Positions 35,380-44,617 of a stretch of 64,000 nucleotides of DNA are shown here, one piece after another. The first letter of the stretch is position 1, and the number at the start of each line of letters is the position of its first letter. The notes below the pieces were generated by a model that had not been told where the DNA came from, searched no databases, and worked only from the letters and a program-made list of their open reading frames with translations. A program made the translations under genes and the position numbers. The DNA comes from Pedobacter sp. SL55 (GTDB lineage: Bacteria > Bacteroidota > Bacteroidia > Sphingobacteriales > Sphingobacteriaceae), in assembly GCF_026625705.1 (NCBI RefSeq), contig NZ_CP113059.1, forward strand, positions 1,364,001 through 1,428,000, in the 5' to 3' direction.

Positions 35380-36153
35380 ATGAGAAAATTGTCGTTAATA
35401 TTAGCCTTGGTGGCAATAACTAATTTTGGGTTTGCCCAAGAGCTTCCGGTAAAAAAAGAGGCTGCTTTTAAAGAAGGAGAGGTTTTAAGCTATAAATTGA
35501 AATACGGTTTTATCACTGCGGCAGAAGCTACGATAAAAGTAGAAGCTTCTGATATGAAATTTGATGGCAAGCCAACCTACAAATTGGTGGTAGATGCACG
35601 TACATCGGGCACTTTCGACGTGTTCTATAAAATTAGAGATCATTACGATTCGTATATCGATAAGACAGAACTAACCCCTTATTTTTATCAAGAAGATGTA
35701 AGAGAAGCCAAATATCGTAGGCAAGATAAAGCAAGGTTTTACCAAGATGGCAAAAAAGTAATAGCCAACAAAGGCACATTTGCCACACCTACCACACAAA
35801 CTTTCGATTTGGTTTCTGCCTATTATTTTGCCCGTAGTTTAGATATGTCTAAGATTAAGCTTAACGATACCTTTAAGCTAAACTATTTCTTGAGCGATGA
35901 AATCTCTGCGTTGGAAATAAAATATGTAGGTAAAGAAACCATTAAAACAAAGCTAGGAAATATCAGTTGTCTAAAATTTAGTCCATCTATTAAGCCTGGA
36001 CGTATTTTTAAAAAGGATAGTAAGTTGTACCTTTGGATTACCGACGACGGTAACCGAGTTCCGGTAAAAGCACAGGTGGAAATTTTGGTTGGTTCGGTAA
36101 CGTTAGAAATCAAATCGGCCGAAGGCTTGAAATACCCGATAGGAAAGGGTTAA
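35380..36153 (+). CDS. DUF3108 domain-containing periplasmic protein
   Basis: A 257-residue protein with a signal peptide (MRKLSLILALVAITNFGFAQ). The DUF3108 phrases follow: FKEGEVLSYKLKYGFITAAEATI, TYKLVVDARTSG and KLYLWITDDGNRVPVKAQVEILVGSV. These proteins are beta-rich and secreted to the periplasm; roles are not settled. It stands alone between DUF2480 and DUF3109. Confidence 0.88.
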   Translation: MRKLSLILALVAITNFGFAQELPVKKEAAFKEGEVLSYKLKYGFITAAEATIKVEASDMKFDGKPTYKLVVDARTSGTFDVFYKIRDHYDSYIDKTELTPYFYQEDVREAKYRRQDKARFYQDGKKVIANKGTFATPTTQTFDLVSAYYFARSLDMSKIKLNDTFKLNYFLSDEISALEIKYVGKETIKTKLGNISCLKFSPSIKPGRIFKKDSKLYLWITDDGNRVPVKAQVEILVGSVTLEIKSAEGLKYPIGKG

Positions 36154-36296
36154 TTGTTTTTGGTTAATCGGTTAATGGTTTTAATCGCTTAGCTGTAGTG
36201 CAAAATGGCTAAGCAGAACTTTTTGCTGATGATTTTGAATGAAGTAACAGTTAACCTCCCGATAGCTATCGGGGTACGCAGTTTAAACAATTAACC
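36148..36296. repeat. Inverted copies of the GGTTAATTG repeat, one with an inserted palindrome
   Basis: 36148-36177 begins GGTTAATTGTTT and includes GGTTAATCGGTTAA, related to the 33-base repeats at 61689 and 62303. The inverted relative is at 36248-36296. It begins AGTTAACC and ends GTTTAAACAATTAACC, but its middle is replaced by a stretch holding the perfect palindrome CCCGATAGCTATCGGG at 36258-36273. This looks like one small element lying inside another. Confidence 0.6.
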
Positions 36297-36301
36297 ATAA
36301 A

Positions 36302-36871
36302 ATGATAGAAGTTCAAAGTACCTTATTGCATGAAGATCTAATTAACGAAGATTTTGTATGTAATTTAAGCAAGTGTAAAGGAATTTGTTGTGTAGAAGGA
36401 GATTCGGGTGCACCTCTTGAACAATCTGAAAAAGCAATTCTGGAAGAAATCTATCCAAAAATTAAACATTTGTTAGCCCCAAAAGGCATTGCAGCCATCG
36501 AAGAATATGGAACTTCTGTATTAGATGTAGATGGAGATTTAACTACGCCTTGTGTAGACGGGCATAAAGAATGCGCTTATGTAACCTTCGAAAACGGCAT
36601 TACCAAATGTGCTATAGAAAAAGCTTACGAAGAAGGAATTGTAGATTGGAAAAAGCCTATTTCTTGTCACTTATACCCTATTAGAATTACAAAATACCCT
36701 GAATTTGAAGTGTTGAATTACGATAGATGGCATATCTGTAAAGACGCTTGTTCTTTTGGTCGAGAACTGAAAGTACCTGTTTACAAATTCTTAAAAGATC
36801 CCTTGATTAGAAAGTATGGTGCCGAGTGGTATACCGAGCTAGAAGATAATATTGCTGCAAATGCTGAATAA
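36302..36871 (+). CDS. DUF3109 family cysteine-rich protein
   Basis: A 189-residue protein with the conserved cysteine pattern of DUF3109: FVCNLSKCKGICC near residues 19-31, then TPCVDGHKEC, TKCAIEKAY, ISCHLYPIRI and HICKDACSFG. Eight or more Cys suggest metal or iron-sulfur binding, as in the related zinc/iron-chelating YkgJ family. The start is ATG at 36302. It lies 67 bases before rfbB. Role unknown. Confidence 0.88.
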   Translation: MIEVQSTLLHEDLINEDFVCNLSKCKGICCVEGDSGAPLEQSEKAILEEIYPKIKHLLAPKGIAAIEEYGTSVLDVDGDLTTPCVDGHKECAYVTFENGITKCAIEKAYEEGIVDWKKPISCHLYPIRITKYPEFEVLNYDRWHICKDACSFGRELKVPVYKFLKDPLIRKYGAEWYTELEDNIAANAE

Positions 36872-36938
36872 ATAATCAAAAGCATCTCTTTAATAGATAG
36901 TTTCTTATATTTTTGCAACCAACAAGATAAATATCGCT

Positions 36939-37991
36939 TTGAAGAAAATATTAATTACAGGAGGTGCGGGTTTTATTGGTTCGCATGTAGTACGTAGGTT
37001 TGTAAATAACTACCCAAATTATCAAATTGTAAACCTTGATAAACTAACTTATGCTGGTAATCTGGCTAATTTGAAAGATGTCGAAGACAAGCCAAATTAC
37101 AGCTTTGTTAAAATCGATATTACAGATGCAGCAGCAATTAACGAGTTGTTTAAAGAAAGCAATTTTGATGCAGTAATTCACTTGGCTGCCGAAAGCCATG
37201 TAGACCGTTCTATTACCGACCCAACTGCATTTGTAATGACCAACGTAATTGGTACGGTAAATCTTTTAAACGCAGCCAGAGAATACTGGAAAGGCGATTA
37301 CGATAAAAAGAGATTTTACCACGTAAATGCTGATGAAGTTTATGGCGCTTTGGGAGAAACAGGAATGTTTACCGAAACTACGGCTTACGATCCGCATAGT
37401 CCTTATTCGGCTTCTAAAGCAAGTTCAGATCATTTTGTAAGAGCGTATCATGATACTTATGGTTTAGACTGCGTGATTTCTAACTGTTCTAACAATTACG
37501 GATCGCATCATTTTCCAGAAAAGTTAATTCCTTTAGCTATCAATAACATTAAAAACAATAAGCCTGTGCCTGTTTATGGTAAAGGCGAAAATGTGAGAGA
37601 TTGGCTTTGGGTAGAAGATCATGCAAGAGCAATTGATGTCATATTTCACGAAGCTAAAACTGGTGAAACCTATAATATTGGAGGGCATAACGAGTGGAAG
37701 AATATTGATTTGATTCACTTGTTGTGTAAAATCATGGATCAAAAATTGGGTCGTGAAGAAGGAGAATCAGCAAAACTAATTACCTTTGTTACCGATAGAG
37801 CTGGTCACGATTTACGTTACGCTATCGATTCTACCAAACTTCAAGAAAAACTGGACTGGGTGCCTAGCTTGCAATTCGAAGAAGGCTTAGAAAAAACCGT
37901 AGAATGGTATTTGTCTAACGAAGAATGGTTAAGTAATGTAACCTCGGGCAATTATCAATCATATTACGAAAAGCAATACAATCATAAATAA
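36939..37991 (+). CDS. rfbB: dTDP-glucose 4,6-dehydratase
   Basis: A 350-residue extended SDR enzyme converting dTDP-glucose to dTDP-4-keto-6-deoxyglucose. NAD-binding GGAGFIGSH is near the N-terminus, and the catalytic YSASK lies in SPYSASKASSDHFVRAY. HVNADEVYGALGE contains the family catalytic TDE variant, here ADE. The start is the TTG at 36939 (no ATG fits), a TATTTTTG -7-like box lies at 36908-36915, and rfbD follows with no gap. Confidence 0.95.
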   Translation: MKKILITGGAGFIGSHVVRRFVNNYPNYQIVNLDKLTYAGNLANLKDVEDKPNYSFVKIDITDAAAINELFKESNFDAVIHLAAESHVDRSITDPTAFVMTNVIGTVNLLNAAREYWKGDYDKKRFYHVNADEVYGALGETGMFTETTAYDPHSPYSASKASSDHFVRAYHDTYGLDCVISNCSNNYGSHHFPEKLIPLAINNIKNNKPVPVYGKGENVRDWLWVEDHARAIDVIFHEAKTGETYNIGGHNEWKNIDLIHLLCKIMDQKLGREEGESAKLITFVTDRAGHDLRYAIDSTKLQEKLDWVPSLQFEEGLEKTVEWYLSNEEWLSNVTSGNYQSYYEKQYNHK

Positions 37992-38858
37992 ATGGCTAAA
38001 GTACTGGTAATAGGTGCTGGCGGTCAGTTGGGTCAGTCCATCAAAAAAATTGTAGCTCAGCGAAGCATTACAGAAGTGGTATTTCCTGATGAGGGCGCTG
38101 CAAATATTTTAAATGTAGCCGATCTTTCATCGCTTTTTAATCAAGAAAAACCCGCTTACGTAATTAACTGCGCAGCTTATACCGCCGTAGATAAGGCAGA
38201 AGACGAAGCTGACATTGCGAAGGCGGTAAACGAAACTGGTGCTAAGAATTTGGCGGAACTATGTAAGGAACATCAAGCTACGCTAGTACACATCTCTACC
38301 GATTTCGTATTCGAAGGCAATGACATCAAGCTATTGAATGAGGACGACGTGGCTAAACCAATTAGTGTGTATGGCGCAACAAAGTTGGACGGGGAACTGG
38401 CTATCGCCGAAGAACTAGATCAGCATATCATTCTTCGTACCAGTTGGTTGTATTCTGAGTTTGCAAATAACTTTGTGAAAACCATGTTGAAATTGGGTGC
38501 TGATCGTGATGAATTAAACATCATTGCAGATCAGGTAGGTACGCCAACTTATGCTATCGATTTAGCCAATACCATTTTCGATATCATACAAAATCCTGAA
38601 AAAAAATACGGGGTTTACCATTTCAGTAACGAAGGCGTAACCTCTTGGTACGATTTTGCTAAAGCAATTTTTGATTTGAGTGGTACGCAGGTTAATGTAA
38701 ACCCAATTCCTACAAGTGCTTATCCAACAAAAGCGACACGTCCGCACTTCTCTGTGATGGATAAAACAAAGATTAAGAGAGATTATAACATAATCGTACC
38801 TTATTGGATGGACAGCTTGAAGGAATGTATAGAGCAACTTCGACTAAACAACCAATAA
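37992..38858 (+). CDS. rfbD: dTDP-4-dehydrorhamnose reductase
   Basis: A 288-residue SDR enzyme that makes dTDP-L-rhamnose from the 4-keto intermediate. [10 protein letters not shown] is near the N-terminus, catalytic YGATKLDGE is in the middle, and STDFVFEGN and RTSWLYSEF are conserved. It begins directly after rfbB and is followed by rfbA after 28 bases, so the three form an operon. The epimerase rfbC is not present in the operon. Confidence 0.93.
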   Translation: MAKVLVIGAGGQLGQSIKKIVAQRSITEVVFPDEGAANILNVADLSSLFNQEKPAYVINCAAYTAVDKAEDEADIAKAVNETGAKNLAELCKEHQATLVHISTDFVFEGNDIKLLNEDDVAKPISVYGATKLDGELAIAEELDQHIILRTSWLYSEFANNFVKTMLKLGADRDELNIIADQVGTPTYAIDLANTIFDIIQNPEKKYGVYHFSNEGVTSWYDFAKAIFDLSGTQVNVNPIPTSAYPTKATRPHFSVMDKTKIKRDYNIIVPYWMDSLKECIEQLRLNNQ

Positions 38859-38886
38859 CCAAACAACAAAAAAATCCAATTCAATC

Positions 38887-39747
38887 ATGAAAGGAATAAT
38901 ATTAGCTGGCGGAAGCGGCACGAGATTGCATCCATTAACTTTGGCTACAAGCAAGCAGATGATGCCTGTTTACGATAAGCCTATGATTTATTACCCATTG
39001 TCTACTTTGATGTTGGCAGGGATCAATGAAATCTTAATTATCTCCACTCCGCATGATTTGCCAAATTTTGAGAAGTTGTTGGGCGATGGGAGTACATTGG
39101 GATGTAAATTTAGTTATGCAGTACAACCTGAACCGAACGGTTTGGCGCAAGCTTTTGTAATAGGCGAGGAGTTTATTGGTAAAGATAAAGTGGCCTTAGT
39201 TTTAGGCGATAACATCTTTCATGGTGATGGTATGGCTAAATTGCTGCAAAACAGTGCCAATCCGGATGGTGGAGTGGTGTTTGCTTATCAAGTATCAGAT
39301 CCGGAAAGATATGGTGTGGTAGAGTTCGATAAAGACAATAAGGCAATTTCTATTGAAGAAAAGCCTGCACAGCCTAAATCTGATTATGCAGTACCAGGTT
39401 TATATTTCTATGATAACGATGTGGTAGAAATTGCAAAAAACATAAAACCATCGCCCCGTGGCGAGTACGAAATTACCGACGTAAATAAAGTTTACCTAGA
39501 AAGCGGCCGATTGAAAGTAGGTGTTTTAAGTAGAGGTACAGCTTGGTTAGATACCGGAACTTTTGCTTCGTTAATGCAAGCCGGCCAATTTGTTCAAATT
39601 ATAGAAGAAAGACAAGGTTTAAAAATTGGATGTATCGAAGAAATTGCTTATCGTATGGGATACATTACCGCAGATCAACTGAGAGAAATTGCTAAGCCAT
39701 TAGTAAAAAGTGGTTATGGCGAATATCTGTTGAAGATTGTGAAGTAG
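38887..39747 (+). CDS. rfbA: Glucose-1-phosphate thymidylyltransferase
   Basis: A 286-residue nucleotidyltransferase making dTDP-glucose. [13 protein letters not shown] near the N-terminus is the nucleotide-binding signature, followed by [35 protein letters not shown] and [21 protein letters not shown]. Length and sequence are typical of RmlA. It is the last gene of the rfbB-rfbD-rfbA operon and is followed by a strong terminator. Confidence 0.95.
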   Translation: MKGIILAGGSGTRLHPLTLATSKQMMPVYDKPMIYYPLSTLMLAGINEILIISTPHDLPNFEKLLGDGSTLGCKFSYAVQPEPNGLAQAFVIGEEFIGKDKVALVLGDNIFHGDGMAKLLQNSANPDGGVVFAYQVSDPERYGVVEFDKDNKAISIEEKPAQPKSDYAVPGLYFYDNDVVEIAKNIKPSPRGEYEITDVNKVYLESGRLKVGVLSRGTAWLDTGTFASLMQAGQFVQIIEERQGLKIGCIEEIAYRMGYITADQLREIAKPLVKSGYGEYLLKIVK

Positions 39748-39790
39748 GATGGCCTCATTGGCCAATTGCTAATTACACTAGATAATTTTG

Positions 39791-39840
39791 AAGCCGCCAG
39801 TTTGAAGATACCTTGTCTTTAAACTGGCGGCTTTTATTTT
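39791..39840 (+). terminator. Rho-independent terminator of the rfb operon
   Basis: AAGCCGCCAGTTT (39791-39803) pairs with AAACTGGCGGCTT (39821-39833), a perfect 13-pair stem, followed by TTATTTT. Confidence 0.92.
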
Positions 39841-39872
39841 GTATTAACATATTTAAAGTTTGTCATTATTTA

Positions 39873-39880
39873 TACATTTG
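39873..39880 (+). promoter_or_regulatory. Candidate hutH -7 box
   Basis: TACATTTG fits TAnnTTTG and ends 20 bases before the hutH ATG. Only a weak TTTA lies at a -33 position, with a 17-base spacer. Confidence 0.35.
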
Positions 39881-39900
39881 AGCCACCAAATGAAACTGAT

Positions 39901-41391
39901 ATGACCGTGTACGAAATTGGCGTTGATAGGCTAACGATTTCTGCTATTCAAGAAATTATTCAATCGTCGCAAAATATTGCTTTATCGGCTATTGCCAAAG
40001 AAAAAATCATTAAATGCAGAAAGTATTTAGATGATAAAATGAGCAAAACCGAAGAACCGATTTATGGAATTAATACGGGTTTTGGTTACCTGCAACATGT
40101 AAAGGTAGCAGCAGATCAACTTACCCAACTTCAACATAATTTGCTGTTATCCCACGCTTGTGGAACAGGTAATGAAGTGCCAAAGCCAGTTGTAAAATTG
40201 ATGCTATTGTTAAAAATTCAATCGTTAAGTTATGGACACTCTGCCATTGCTTTAACTACCATACAACGATTGGTAGATTTCTATAATCACGATATTTTGC
40301 CAGTAGTTTATACCCAAGGTTCCTTAGGTGCGTCTGGAGATTTGGCTCCTTTAGCGCATTTGGCACTTCCATTAATTGGGGAGGGAGAAGTGTGGTATAA
40401 AGACCAAAAAATCAGCACCGCTCAATTATACGAACAATTAGGTTGGCCGCCACTAACTTTACAAAGTAAGGAAGGTTTAGCGCTTATTAATGGCACGCAA
40501 TTTATGAGTGCTTATGGCGTACACTGCTTGTTAAAAGCGCAGCATTTGTTGGCATGGGCCGATGCCATTGCCGCTACCGCCATTGATGCTTTTGATTGCA
40601 GGATTGACCCATTTTTAAATCTTAGCCATGTCATCCGTCCGCACCAAGGGCAGTTGGCAACCGCAGAGAATATTAAGCAATGGCTGGAGGGAAGTGAGTT
40701 AATTACACAATTAGGTAAACAAACGCAAGACCCTTATTCGTTCCGTTGCGTGCCGCAGGTGCATGGCGCTAGTAAAGATAGTGTTCGGTATATCCAGTCG
40801 GTTTTCGAAACAGAGATCAACTCGGTAACCGATAATCCAAACGTATTTCCAGATGAAGATTTGATCATTTCTGCTGGTAATTTCCATGGCCAACCATTGG
40901 CCTTAACCTTGGACTTTCTGTGTATGGCATTGGCCGAAATTGGTTCTATCTCGGAACGAAGAACCTTTCAATTGATTTCGGGAACACGAGGTTTACCACC
41001 ATTTTTGGTAAAAAACGCAGGTTTAAACTCGGGTTTGATGATTACACAATATACTGCGGCTTCTATTGCCAGTGAGAATAAGCAATTGTGTACACCAGCT
41101 TCAGTAGATAGCATTGTAAGTAGCAACGGACAGGAAGATCATGTGAGTATGGGTGCCAACGCAGCCACCAAATGTTTACGTGTGGTAGAAAACTTGGAGC
41201 GCATTTTAGCCATCGAGTTAATTACGGCAACACAAGCTTTGGAATTGAGAAGGCCACTCAAATCATCATTAAAAATCGAAAAACTGTTGAGCGATTTTAG
41301 AGCGGTGGTGAGCTTTAACGAGGCGGATAGGTTGTTGGCGAAAGATATACAATCGGCTGTTCAATTTATTCGTAGCGAAGCTTGTAATTAA
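39901..41391 (+). CDS. hutH: Histidine ammonia-lyase
   Basis: A 496-residue lyase that converts L-histidine to urocanate. The self-formed MIO cofactor comes from Ala144-Ser145-Gly146 in GSLGASGDLAPL. GINTGFGYL and NPNVF further support the ammonia-lyase family. The length is close to the usual 500. The next step, hutU, is encoded at 44618 on the same strand, with two metal-uptake-type genes between. hutI and hutG are not in the window. Confidence 0.92.
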   Translation: MTVYEIGVDRLTISAIQEIIQSSQNIALSAIAKEKIIKCRKYLDDKMSKTEEPIYGINTGFGYLQHVKVAADQLTQLQHNLLLSHACGTGNEVPKPVVKLMLLLKIQSLSYGHSAIALTTIQRLVDFYNHDILPVVYTQGSLGASGDLAPLAHLALPLIGEGEVWYKDQKISTAQLYEQLGWPPLTLQSKEGLALINGTQFMSAYGVHCLLKAQHLLAWADAIAATAIDAFDCRIDPFLNLSHVIRPHQGQLATAENIKQWLEGSELITQLGKQTQDPYSFRCVPQVHGASKDSVRYIQSVFETEINSVTDNPNVFPDEDLIISAGNFHGQPLALTLDFLCMALAEIGSISERRTFQLISGTRGLPPFLVKNAGLNSGLMITQYTAASIASENKQLCTPASVDSIVSSNGQEDHVSMGANAATKCLRVVENLERILAIELITATQALELRRPLKSSLKIEKLLSDFRAVVSFNEADRLLAKDIQSAVQFIRSEACN

Positions 41392-41581
41392 CAGGCTTGG
41401 CAAATAACAATAACGAGTAGAATAATATAAATCATAAGATTATTGATTTAGAAAAGTTAAGCCCAATCTTGTGCTTTCGACGACCGAAGGAGGAGAACCA
41501 TAGCTCTACGAAGTAAAATCTAACAAATAGTTGCGATGTGCTAGATTTAGCTCTACGTTCGAAATGACGGCAATAGAAATG

Positions 41582-41614
41582 AGACTTACGAAGTTTTCAA
41601 AACTTCGTAAGTCT
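41582..41614. repeat. 33-base palindrome in the hutH / receptor gap
   Basis: Two 16-base arms (left arm begins AGACTTACGAAG) around a single central C. The stretch before it, 41470-41580, holds weak direct repeats with the words CTACGAAG and CTACGTTCGAAATGACG. Probably a dispersed palindromic element. It could also reinforce transcription stop. Confidence 0.75.
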
Positions 41615-41628
41615 GCGTCTTGGGTATA

Positions 41629-41667
41629 AAGCCTCCCCTTTGGACAGGTTGGAGGGGCTTTTTTTAC
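41629..41667. terminator. Probable bidirectional terminator
   Basis: AAGCCTCCCC and GGAGGGGCTT form a stem with one wobble and one mismatch, followed by T7. It separates hutH from the convergent receptor gene. A relative of its sequence occurs near 63643-63671. Confidence 0.65.
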
Positions 41668-43970
41668 AACGGCACGCTAATTCCAAAACTTACATTACGG
41701 CCAGGGTTGTAAATTTTGGCCAATTTATAACGACTTAAATGGTTATAGTAAAGTTTATTAGTTAGGTTTTGTCCGGTTACCCAAACGTTTAATTTTCCTT
41801 TTTTGGTTTTAAATGAAGTTCCAATTCCGGCATCAAACAGCGTGTAGCCATCAGTTTCTGTTTCAAAGGCATCAATTCTATCTTGTTTAAAAACATTAGT
41901 TAAACCTACCTTAATAAAACTATCATTTAATCCTTTGATGCTTGGCTCAAAACGAATTTCGTTATTTAAGCTTGCTGCAGGGATAAAAGGCAAAGGAGAA
42001 TTGGTTGCGTTGTTGGTACCTTTTACGTAAGCAAAAGTGTTTTCAAAATGCAGCGCTTTTACCAAGTGAAAATCTACCGATGCCTCGCCGCCAATCAAAC
42101 TGGCATCTGTTTGTAAAAAGCGATAAACAGGCAGGGTTTCTGTGTTGCCATCATGGTCTGTAGCCACAATGGTCTCGCCATTTAAATTGCTCAGGTAAAT
42201 GTAATTATAGATTTTATTGCTGTAAGCATTTAAGCCTAAAGTGATGTTTTCTGCCTGATAAGTCAAACCTAAATCGAACTGTAAACTCGTTTCTTGTTTG
42301 AGGCTGCTGTTACCAATTTCGTACCTAAAAGTACCTTCGTGTTTGCCGTTGGCGCCTAGTTCTGCAATGTTTGGTGCTCTAAATCCAGAACCAATATTTC
42401 CTTTTAGGTTTAAGTTTTTAGCAATATCAAAAGCAAAACCCAAAGAACCTGTGAAATTTGAAAAGCTATTATCGAAAGCACTAAATACCTGATCTTGATG
42501 ATCGCCATGATCTTCGAACAAATCTTTACCATCAATTTTTTTGTAATCGTAACGTACACCAGCATTGATTGCTCCGTTTTCGAAATTACGTTTCAAATAG
42601 GCAAAAGCACCAACGTTATTGCTGTTATAATCTGGTACTAAAAACTCTTCGCCGCTATTTCTGTTGGTTTGGTACATACCCTGTAAACCAATGGTTGGCT
42701 CCCATACGCCATTGTTGGCAAAAGAATATTTCACATCGTAAGTGTAAGAGTTCAAACCCAAGTTTAAACCTGGCTCGTCTTTAGTTTCTTCAAACTCCTT
42801 TCTAATGTTACGCTGAAAAGCAAAGGTAGATTTTAACTGTCCGCCGCCAAGTAATACGTTACTATTTAAGGCTGCACGATAGTGGTTAATGTTTTGGAAA
42901 GGCAAATTTAATGAACGTGATTTCGCTTCACTTTTACTAATTACATTTCCGTCTTCGTCCAAGAAATTTCCATCTTCATTTGGCCCATCTTCTACCAAGC
43001 CAATGTTGGTGGCAAAGCGAGATAAACTCAAATGCGTATAACCCCAAGTTTTGTTTAAGCCCAACATGGCACTGGTATTGATTTCGTTAAAGCCTGCGTT
43101 TGGTACGATTTGATTTTTATACCCAAAACCATAAGCATTTTTGTAAGACACACGCCCGCGGTAAACAAAGCCATTGGTGTTACCTTGCATCATTAATGAG
43201 GACGCAGTTAAGCCGCCGTTGGTGTTGTAGTTGGTCGTGAAGTTACCGTTGTAAGTTCCTTCAGCAGGTACTAAATCATCAATAATGTTAATGACACCAC
43301 CCAAAGCATCAGAACCGTAAAGTAAACTCGCTGGGCCTTTCAGTACCTCGATACGAGCAGCAGAAAATTGATCTACTTGCACTCCATGTTCGTCGCCCCA
43401 TTGCTGGCCTTCTTCTCTTGCGCCATCAACCATGGTTAGTACACGGTTGTAACCTAAACCTCTAATGGTGGGTTTAGATATTGCACCACCAGTAGTTACT
43501 TGCGAAACTCCGGGCACTTTGGCAATCGCATCTACCAGATTGGTGGCAGCAGATTGTGCCAATTTATCACGGCTAACCGATACTACTGCCAAACTGTTGG
43601 TCTTGTTGTTGGCACTAAAAGGAGTTCCGGTAATCACTACCTCTGCACTTTCAATTACAGAGGGCTCTAAAGCAAAGCTGATGTCTTGCTGTGCAGCCAA
43701 GTCAATTAGCTTCGATGAAGTTTTGTAACCTAAATAACGAACTTCCAATAAAAATTTCCCCTTTGATGGGATGTTATTGAAAGTAAATTCGCCATTGGCA
43801 TTGGTGCTGGTACTGGCTTTTAAATCAGAAATATATAAGGTAGCACCGGCTAAAGGTGCTTGTGTATTGGCGTCAACTACTTTTCCTTTAATGCTAACTA
43901 ATGAATTAGCAAACGTATTTAAAGATAGCAATAGGCCAAAAACAGTTACTAAAATTTGTAACCTTTTCAT
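41664..43970 (-). CDS. TonB-dependent receptor, possibly for zinc or another metal
   Basis: A 768-residue receptor from ATG 43970 (MKRLQILVTV); a TTG seven codons upstream is unlikely. Signal peptide 1-21, carboxypeptidase-regulatory-like domain about 25-105, plug about 115-235 (AARIEVLKGPASLLYG), then a 22-strand-type barrel ending ISVPL. Extracellular loops contain His/Asp-rich patches (DLFEDHGDHQDQ and ATDHDGNTETLP), like ZnuD-type zinc receptors. A His/Cys-rich small protein is encoded 115 bases upstream on the same strand, which supports metal uptake. The substrate is inferred. Confidence 0.82.
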   Translation of the reverse strand: MKRLQILVTVFGLLLSLNTFANSLVSIKGKVVDANTQAPLAGATLYISDLKASTSTNANGEFTFNNIPSKGKFLLEVRYLGYKTSSKLIDLAAQQDISFALEPSVIESAEVVITGTPFSANNKTNSLAVVSVSRDKLAQSAATNLVDAIAKVPGVSQVTTGGAISKPTIRGLGYNRVLTMVDGAREEGQQWGDEHGVQVDQFSAARIEVLKGPASLLYGSDALGGVINIIDDLVPAEGTYNGNFTTNYNTNGGLTASSLMMQGNTNGFVYRGRVSYKNAYGFGYKNQIVPNAGFNEINTSAMLGLNKTWGYTHLSLSRFATNIGLVEDGPNEDGNFLDEDGNVISKSEAKSRSLNLPFQNINHYRAALNSNVLLGGGQLKSTFAFQRNIRKEFEETKDEPGLNLGLNSYTYDVKYSFANNGVWEPTIGLQGMYQTNRNSGEEFLVPDYNSNNVGAFAYLKRNFENGAINAGVRYDYKKIDGKDLFEDHGDHQDQVFSAFDNSFSNFTGSLGFAFDIAKNLNLKGNIGSGFRAPNIAELGANGKHEGTFRYEIGNSSLKQETSLQFDLGLTYQAENITLGLNAYSNKIYNYIYLSNLNGETIVATDHDGNTETLPVYRFLQTDASLIGGEASVDFHLVKALHFENTFAYVKGTNNATNSPLPFIPAASLNNEIRFEPSIKGLNDSFIKVGLTNVFKQDRIDAFETETDGYTLFDAGIGTSFKTKKGKLNVWVTGQNLTNKLYYNHLSRYKLAKIYNPGRNVSFGISVPL

Positions 43971-44085
43971 AAACGAAAAAATATAGCTCAACGGATTTAA
44001 ACCATTGAGGAGTAAATAATAGGATAATTTGGAAATGCTTAATCATCGCCATTAGTGGCAGGTAAGCAAAAAATAGGTAGGTTGT

Positions 44086-44421
44086 TTATGAAAAGCTCGG
44101 CGGCCCACGTAGGCAACTAGCAATAACCTCGGTAAATGAGTTACCAACCAATGGGTAAACTGGCTTAACGGGATTACTTTTCAAGTAAATCAGGTAATTT
44201 TGAAAATCTGCTGTAAAGTTCTTCTCAAAATGCGCTTTACAAATCAAACAAGTTTCGGCAGATGTTTTTACGTGTACAGTATGCGTACAGTTTTTTTCGT
44301 GAACGATGGTTTCGCTCTCATGATGATGCAAGGCTCCCCAAGGCGTAATGGCTAACGAAAATATCGCTAAGATTACTACCGCAGAAAATTGTTTTAAGAA
44401 ATGACGTTTCTTCACTCGCAT
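44086..44421 (-). CDS. Small His/Cys-rich membrane protein (DUF2946-like)
   Basis: A 111-residue protein with one hydrophobic segment (residues 12-27). It has a cluster of possible metal ligands: His32-34, His41, Cys45, His47, His50, Cys58, Cys61 and His64, including a CxxC. The C-terminus CLRGPPSFS recalls the RAPP/RGPP ending of DUF2946-type proteins found near copper or other metal genes. It is just upstream of, and colinear with, a TonB receptor. Likely periplasmic metal binding. The family call is tentative. Confidence 0.6.
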   Translation of the reverse strand: MRVKKRHFLKQFSAVVILAIFSLAITPWGALHHHESETIVHEKNCTHTVHVKTSAETCLICKAHFEKNFTADFQNYLIYLKSNPVKPVYPLVGNSFTEVIASCLRGPPSFS

Positions 44422-44428
44422 TAGAATG

Positions 44429-44436
44429 CAAAATTA
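44429..44436 (-). promoter_or_regulatory. Candidate -7 box of the metal-protein / receptor pair
   Basis: Read on the minus strand it is TAATTTTG, a match to TAnnTTTG, seven bases before the ATG at 44421. An AT-rich near-palindrome (AATAATAATTATT, 44441-44453) lies just upstream and could be a Fur/Zur-type operator. Confidence 0.3.
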
Positions 44437-44617
44437 ATCAAATAATAATTATTCCTTAGATTTGAAACTGTAACAATGGAGGTATTTTAGATTTTAGAAT
44501 TACGATTTTAGATTTCTATGACTAATTCGTTAATTAGATGAACCACCTTAGACACCTTAGTCCATTTAAGTCTTAGGGTTCTAATGTGGTTTAAATCAAA
44601 AAGCATAACCAAAATAT

